Below are positions 60,725-64,000 of a stretch of 64,000 nt of DNA, piece by piece. The notes under the pieces were generated by a model. That model was not told the origin of the DNA. It saw nothing but the letters and a program-made list of their open reading frames with translations, and did no database searches. The stretch is from NCBI GenBank assembly GCA_016930375.1, contig JAFGGU010000052.1, positions 1 to 64,000 of the forward strand, read 5' to 3'. A program made the position numbers and the translations under genes. How positions within the stretch are numbered: position 1 is the first letter of the stretch; the number at the start of each line of letters is the position of its first letter. Source of the DNA: Bacteroidales bacterium. Lineage in GTDB: Bacteria; Bacteroidota; Bacteroidia; Bacteroidales; UBA10428.

Positions 60725-61441
60725 ATGAAAAAGATCGGAAATTGGCTGATACTCCCTGCAATAAGCCTTATTATTATTTCAGCATGCAGTTCTGAGAAAA
60801 AATATGCAGCCGTCAAATTAAAATCACAAGGAGATACGGTAAGTTATTATTTGGGGTTGACCTATGGCAGCGGTATTAAACAGGCCAATATCGACAGTGT
60901 ATTTAGTTACCAGGCATTCATGAAAGGAGTGAATGAATCCATCCAGGAGGATTCAATTTCTGTTTCCCAATATGCTATACAAGGCTATCTGAATAATTTT
61001 TTCGTTCAGTTCCAGCAGGAACAGGTCAAGAACCAGTTCAAGGATTATATTGCCGAGAACAAGACTTTTCTTGAAGCCAACGCCAAAAAGGACAGTGTTG
61101 TAACCCTCCCCAGCGGACTTCAATACGTTGTTTTAAGGGAAGGCACTGGAAACAAACCAACTGCAAACGACAAGATCAGAGTTCATTATACCGGCACACT
61201 CATTGACGGAACTTTATTTGACAGTTCCTATCAACGCAATGAACCGGCTGAATTCAATGTAGGGCAGGTCATTCCTGGTTGGGTTGAAGCTTTGCAGCTC
61301 ATGCCTGTAGGATCAAAATGGAAAATCTTTATACCTGAAAGCCTGGCGTATGGCAGTCAGTCACCGCAGGGTTCCAATATAAAACCCTATTCCACCCTGA
61401 TTTTCGAGGTTGATTTACTGGAAATTCTTCCGGCAGAATAA
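60725..61441 (+). CDS. FKBP-type peptidyl-prolyl isomerase lipoprotein
   Basis: A 238-residue enzyme. A lipoprotein signal with lipobox ISACSS (Cys at about residue 21) is followed by an FKBP N-terminal dimerisation domain (about 30-120) and an FKBP catalytic domain (about 130-236): DKIRVHYTGTLIDGTLFDSSY, GQVIPGWVEALQLMPVGSKW, IFIPESLAYG in outline. It is the FklB/FkpA type, anchored in the envelope to help protein folding. A strong terminator follows. Confidence 0.95.
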   Translation: MKKIGNWLILPAISLIIISACSSEKKYAAVKLKSQGDTVSYYLGLTYGSGIKQANIDSVFSYQAFMKGVNESIQEDSISVSQYAIQGYLNNFFVQFQQEQVKNQFKDYIAENKTFLEANAKKDSVVTLPSGLQYVVLREGTGNKPTANDKIRVHYTGTLIDGTLFDSSYQRNEPAEFNVGQVIPGWVEALQLMPVGSKWKIFIPESLAYGSQSPQGSNIKPYSTLIFEVDLLEILPAE

Positions 61442-61469
61442 AGAAGTTGGATGATCTAATATAAAAAAA

Positions 61470-61510
61470 CACCCTTCAAGCGGTTGAAAACCCTTGAAGG
61501 GTGCTTTTTT
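61470..61510. terminator. Strong terminator between the FKBP gene and the sigma operon
   Basis: CACCCTTCAAG (61470-61480) pairs with CTTGAAGGGTG (61493-61503), flanked by A7 upstream and CTTTTTTT downstream, between convergent genes. The arms match those of the hairpin at 12428. Confidence 0.93.
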
Positions 61511-61518
61511 TATAATAA

Positions 61519-61935
61519 TTACGATGATGCCTCCCTGTATTTACGGGAAAGAAATATATCCAGTGACAGCAGAAGTCCTATGCTGGCAATGGCTATCGTT
61601 GCAATGAGCAAAACACCGGAACTGAGATGTATCGAAAGATTTATGCTGCTCAGAAAGTCCCATACCGGTTTAACCACGGCCGTGTATCCTGATTCAACCG
61701 GATTTTCATTGGAAAGAACCAGCCAGCCAGCCAATACCAGGGAAATTGTAAAGGTTACCAGAAGATACCATGCTTTTCGGCTGAGGAGAGGTTTATATTC
61801 AAGACTTTTCTGATCGCTTTCCCGGACCATCTGCATGACCCGCTGCGTAAAATCAGGTGCAGTTGTCAGCAGACCTTCCTCCCTGATCAGCCTTTTGAAT
61901 TCATCATCCCTTTCAAACAGTTTTTCCGTATCCAT
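61519..61935 (-). CDS. Small membrane anti-sigma-like protein
   Basis: A 138-residue protein with a charged N-terminal part (about 1-50), one transmembrane helix (about 53-73, WYLLVTFTISLVLAGWLVL) and a second hydrophobic segment (about 100-125). It starts 11 bases after an ECF sigma gene in the same direction. The arrangement suggests an anti-sigma factor, but there is no zinc-binding HxxxCxxC motif, so this is inferred from position and topology. Confidence 0.7.
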   Translation of the reverse strand: MDTEKLFERDDEFKRLIREEGLLTTAPDFTQRVMQMVRESDQKSLEYKPLLSRKAWYLLVTFTISLVLAGWLVLSNENPVESGYTAVVKPVWDFLSSINLSIHLSSGVLLIATIAIASIGLLLSLDIFLSRKYREASS

Positions 61936-61946
61936 GGCTTGATTGG

Positions 61947-62507
61947 TTATATGTAAACACGCTGGGCCATCAATTCCACCAAATCCTGGAGTTTTTTCCT
62001 GGCCCTGAAAAGTTTTACCTTAATGTTTGATTTGCTTAATCCGGTGATCCCGTGAATCTCTTCCACCGTGGATTCATTGATATAAAACAAAGTAATCAGC
62101 ACTCTTTCATCTTCGGACAGTCGCTGCAGCGCCCTGTCAAGCATGGATCCTCTTTCAGCCATCATGTCCTCTTCTTCGCTGCTCCTGTCGGGACTCTCCT
62201 TTACAAACGGCAGTTCATCAATCCACTGAAATGTGGATTTTCTGGATCGTTTTTTTGATATGGCAGTGTTGTATACGATTCTGAAGAACCAGGTTGAGAA
62301 TTTTGAATCCTGCCTGAATCCCTTCAGATTGCGATAGGCTTTGACAAAGGCATCCTGCACTGTCTCTTCAGCATCTTCCCGGTTGCTCAGCAAACGGTAC
62401 GCAAGGGTAAAGGCCAGGTCTTTGTGCCTGTTTATCAGAATCGAATACTCCTGTACTGCCCCGTCCAGAATACGATTGATCAACTGGTTGTCATCATACT
62501 GCATCAT
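61947..62507 (-). CDS. ECF sigma factor (SigW/RpoE-like)
   Basis: A 186-residue sigma factor. Region 2 reads HKDLAFTLAYRLLSNREDAEETVQDAFVKAYRNLKGF and FSTWFFRIVYNTAISKKRSRK in outline; region 4 is LQRLSEDERVLITLFYINESTVEEIHGITGLSKSNIKVKLFRARKKLQ. It is co-transcribed with the membrane protein downstream, the likely anti-sigma. A minus-strand TAATTTTG at 62543-62550 is a candidate promoter. Confidence 0.94.
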   Translation of the reverse strand: MMQYDDNQLINRILDGAVQEYSILINRHKDLAFTLAYRLLSNREDAEETVQDAFVKAYRNLKGFRQDSKFSTWFFRIVYNTAISKKRSRKSTFQWIDELPFVKESPDRSSEEEDMMAERGSMLDRALQRLSEDERVLITLFYINESTVEEIHGITGLSKSNIKVKLFRARKKLQDLVELMAQRVYI

Positions 62508-62542
62508 GCATTTTTTAGCCGCACCGGGAATGGATGTGGTTA

Positions 62543-62550
62543 CAAAATTA
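62543..62550 (-). promoter_or_regulatory. Promoter -7 box for the sigma/anti-sigma operon
   Basis: TAATTTTG on the minus strand fits TAnnTTTG, 36 bases before the sigma start. The heptamer array begins just beyond it. Confidence 0.45.
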
Positions 62551-62562
62551 AAGAAAGTTATT

Positions 62563-62667
62563 GGTATTCGGTATTCGGTATTCGGTGATTTACCGTTTAC
62601 TGTTTACCGATTACTGATTACTGATTACCGATTACCGATTACTGTTTACTGTTTACTGCTTACCTTT
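62563..62667. repeat. Compound heptanucleotide tandem array
   Basis: Fifteen heptamers in one unbroken phase: GGTATTC x3, GGTGATT, then TACCGTT, TACTGTT, TACCGAT, TACTGAT and relatives x10, and TACCTTT. The unit changes along the array but the 7-bp step never slips. Confidence 0.92.
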
Positions 62668-62744
62668 TTTTGTAACCTCTCCCCCAAACCCGGCGTCAAA
62701 GATTCAGACAACAGCAGTTTTAATAACCATTAAATTTTAAAATC

Positions 62745-63095
62745 ATGGGACAAGGAGAAGCATTTGTTACAATTATGTTCTTTATAACTTTTTTCGGATC
62801 CATTTTTGGTGTAGCCTATTTTTATTACACAACCCGTAACAGGGAAAGGCTTGCACTGATCGAAAAAAATGCGGACGCGTCTATTTTTAAAGTAGAACCG
62901 GTCAACGTTTTTAAGAAGTTCTCCATCAAACTGGGTATGCTGTTCATGGGCGTAGGCCTGGGTGTGCTGGTGGGGAATATCCTTACCGTAGCCACACGGC
63001 TCGAAGAAGAGGTTGCTTACCTTTCGATGATCTTCCTGTTTGCAGGGGCAGGTCTTGTATCATCTTACTTTTTTGCACGAAAGATCAAAGATTAA
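62745..63095 (+). CDS. DUF6249-like small membrane protein
   Basis: A 116-residue protein with three hydrophobic segments (about 6-28, 58-80 and 88-108) and the sequence TRNRERLALIEKNADASIF after the first, typical of the DUF6249 group of Bacteroidota, function unknown. These proteins are often encoded beside ECF sigma/anti-sigma pairs, and here the sigma gene is divergent. A strong terminator follows. Confidence 0.85.
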   Translation: MGQGEAFVTIMFFITFFGSIFGVAYFYYTTRNRERLALIEKNADASIFKVEPVNVFKKFSIKLGMLFMGVGLGVLVGNILTVATRLEEEVAYLSMIFLFAGAGLVSSYFFARKIKD

Positions 63096-63107
63096 ATATT
63101 TCTTGTT

Positions 63108-63151
63108 ACAAAGGGCGCCGGGTTAATGCTTGAAAACCCGGCGCCCTTTGT
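63108..63151 (+). terminator. Terminator with a 17-bp perfect stem
   Basis: ACAAAGGGCGCCGGGTT and AACCCGGCGCCCTTTGT pair perfectly with a short loop, followed by TATTT. Confidence 0.92.
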
Positions 63152-63153
63152 TA

Positions 63154-63183
63154 TTTGCATTTTAAGCGGATATGCTATATTTG
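63154..63183 (+). promoter_or_regulatory. Bacteroidota promoter of the MscS channel gene
   Basis: TTTG (63154-63157), an 18-base spacer and TATATTTG (63176-63183) match the consensus closely, 17 bases before the start codon. Confidence 0.75.
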
Positions 63184-63200
63184 CGGCAAAATCCAAAACC

Positions 63201-64000
63201 ATGAATATAGACGCAGATTCCAAACTGAAATTCCTCTTTGACATTCAGCGGATCTTGCAGGGGTGGGGTCTGAGCACTGCTCAGGCTGAAAATGTCAATA
63301 TGATTTTCGGGATCTTCTTTATCCTGCTGCTGGCCTTTTTATCGGATATCATCACCAGAAAGGTATTCATCCTGATAGTATCCCGTCTCGTTGCCCGTAC
63401 CAGGACCATCTGGGATGATATCCTGCTTGAAAAGAGGGTTTTTAACCGGTTGGCCCATCTTGCTCCTGCCATTGTTTTATGGTATAGTGTGGGACATGTA
63501 CTTTCCCAGTACCCGGTCATTATGGGCTTAACCCAGAAGGCACTCAGCATTTACATGATCATTGTCATTTTGATGGCCCTCAACGCTTTTCTGAAAGGTC
63601 TCAACGATATCTACCTTACCCTTCCGGCCGCACAGGGGCGGTCCATCAAGGGTTATATCCAGGTGGTACAGATCATTGTATACTCCATTGCCATTATTCT
63701 GATCATCTCGATTCTTGCAGGTACTTCCCCCAAATCATTGCTGACCGGATTGGGCGCTGCAGCTGCTGTTCTCATGCTTGTTTTCAGGGATACCATACTG
63801 GGACTGGTTGCCGGTATACAGCTTTCCGGAAACGATATGCTGAGAATCGGGGATTGGATAACCATGCCCAAATACGGGGCGGATGGCAATGTAATGGAAA
63901 TTACACTGAACACGGTCAAGGTAAGAAATTTCGACAAAACCATTACCACAATCCCTACCTATGCCATGGTTTCGGATTCATTCATCAACTGGCGGGGTAC
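63201..64000 (+). CDS. Mechanosensitive channel of the MscS family, 5' part
   Basis: An open frame of 266 codons that runs off the right end. It begins MNIDADSKLKFLFDIQ, has about five hydrophobic segments (first IFGIFFILLLAFLSDII, last VLMLVFRDTILGLVAGIQL), and enters the conserved MscS beta domain (LRIGDWITMPKYGADGNVMEI, then NTVKVRNFDKTITTIPT). The extra N-terminal helices suggest the larger MscM/YbdG-like subgroup. MscS channels release solutes on hypoosmotic shock. C-terminus not seen. Confidence 0.93.
   Translation, partial: MNIDADSKLKFLFDIQRILQGWGLSTAQAENVNMIFGIFFILLLAFLSDIITRKVFILIVSRLVARTRTIWDDILLEKRVFNRLAHLAPAIVLWYSVGHVLSQYPVIMGLTQKALSIYMIIVILMALNAFLKGLNDIYLTLPAAQGRSIKGYIQVVQIIVYSIAIILIISILAGTSPKSLLTGLGAAAAVLMLVFRDTILGLVAGIQLSGNDMLRIGDWITMPKYGADGNVMEITLNTVKVRNFDKTITTIPTYAMVSDSFINWRG

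Overview
The window is a 64 kb chromosomal stretch of a Bacteroidota bacterium, most likely an anaerobic or environmental Bacteroidales/Marinilabiliales-type lineage. The evidence is a fused MurF-alanine racemase, a type IX secretion (T9SS) C-terminal sorting domain, an Oar-like TonB-dependent receptor, Bacteroidota-restricted families (DUF2851, DUF4294, DUF6249), a Bacteroidota-type PurM, weak Shine-Dalgarno use, and many copies of the Bacteroidota promoter box TAnnTTTG at the expected distance before genes. I see no phage, transposase, CRISPR array or rRNA. One tRNA (Phe) is present. Genes are densely packed and mostly housekeeping, with several regulatory modules between them.

Layout. 0.1-5 kb: a hybrid sensor kinase, a sigma54-activating response regulator and a membrane coiled-coil protein with a possible -24/-12 promoter. 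5-7.5 kb: uppP, exonuclease III and a secreted protein. 7.7-12.3 kb: a TonB receptor transcribed with a lipoprotein phosphodiesterase. 12.4-18 kb: tRNA-Phe, an M16 protease, an O-methyltransferase, a MerR regulator carrying the full CarH-type B12 photoreceptor signature, a second phosphodiesterase-like protein and an ECF sigma factor. 18-24 kb: purM, prfA, pyrF, DUF2851, and an SPFH protein with a 55-residue Arc-like repressor. 23.9-31 kb: rpsO, pnp, an OmpA/TPR lipoprotein, a membrane protein facing a membrane-bound LuxR regulator across three operator-like repeats, and a tRNA/rRNA methyltransferase. 31-38.5 kb: sucC, two CDGSH proteins, DUF4294, a 2'-5' ligase-type phosphodiesterase bracketed by inverted repeats, an initiating sugar transferase with an odd oxidoreductase, pcm and an MBL hydrolase. 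38.5-46.3 kb: gcvP, then an ECF sigma factor, a membrane anti-sigma-like TPR protein, a large periplasmic CHAT protease-like protein and a divergent 40-codon acidic micro-ORF. 46.3-57 kb: an operon of PASTA protein, T9SS cargo and RluD, then a purine permease, three glycosyltransferases and murF-alr. 57-64 kb: a HAD nucleotidase, clpS-nfeD-floA, a SPOR-like protein, an FKBP isomerase, a third ECF sigma factor with its partner, DUF6249, and the start of an MscS channel.

The points most worth pursuing are the sigma/anti-sigma/CHAT/micro-ORF locus (41.5-46.3 kb), the SPFH-Arc pair with a perfect palindrome at its own promoter, the three-copy operator before the LuxR gene, the B12-light sensor near an ECF sigma factor, and six intergenic tandem arrays with unrelated units that all share a period of exactly 7 bp.
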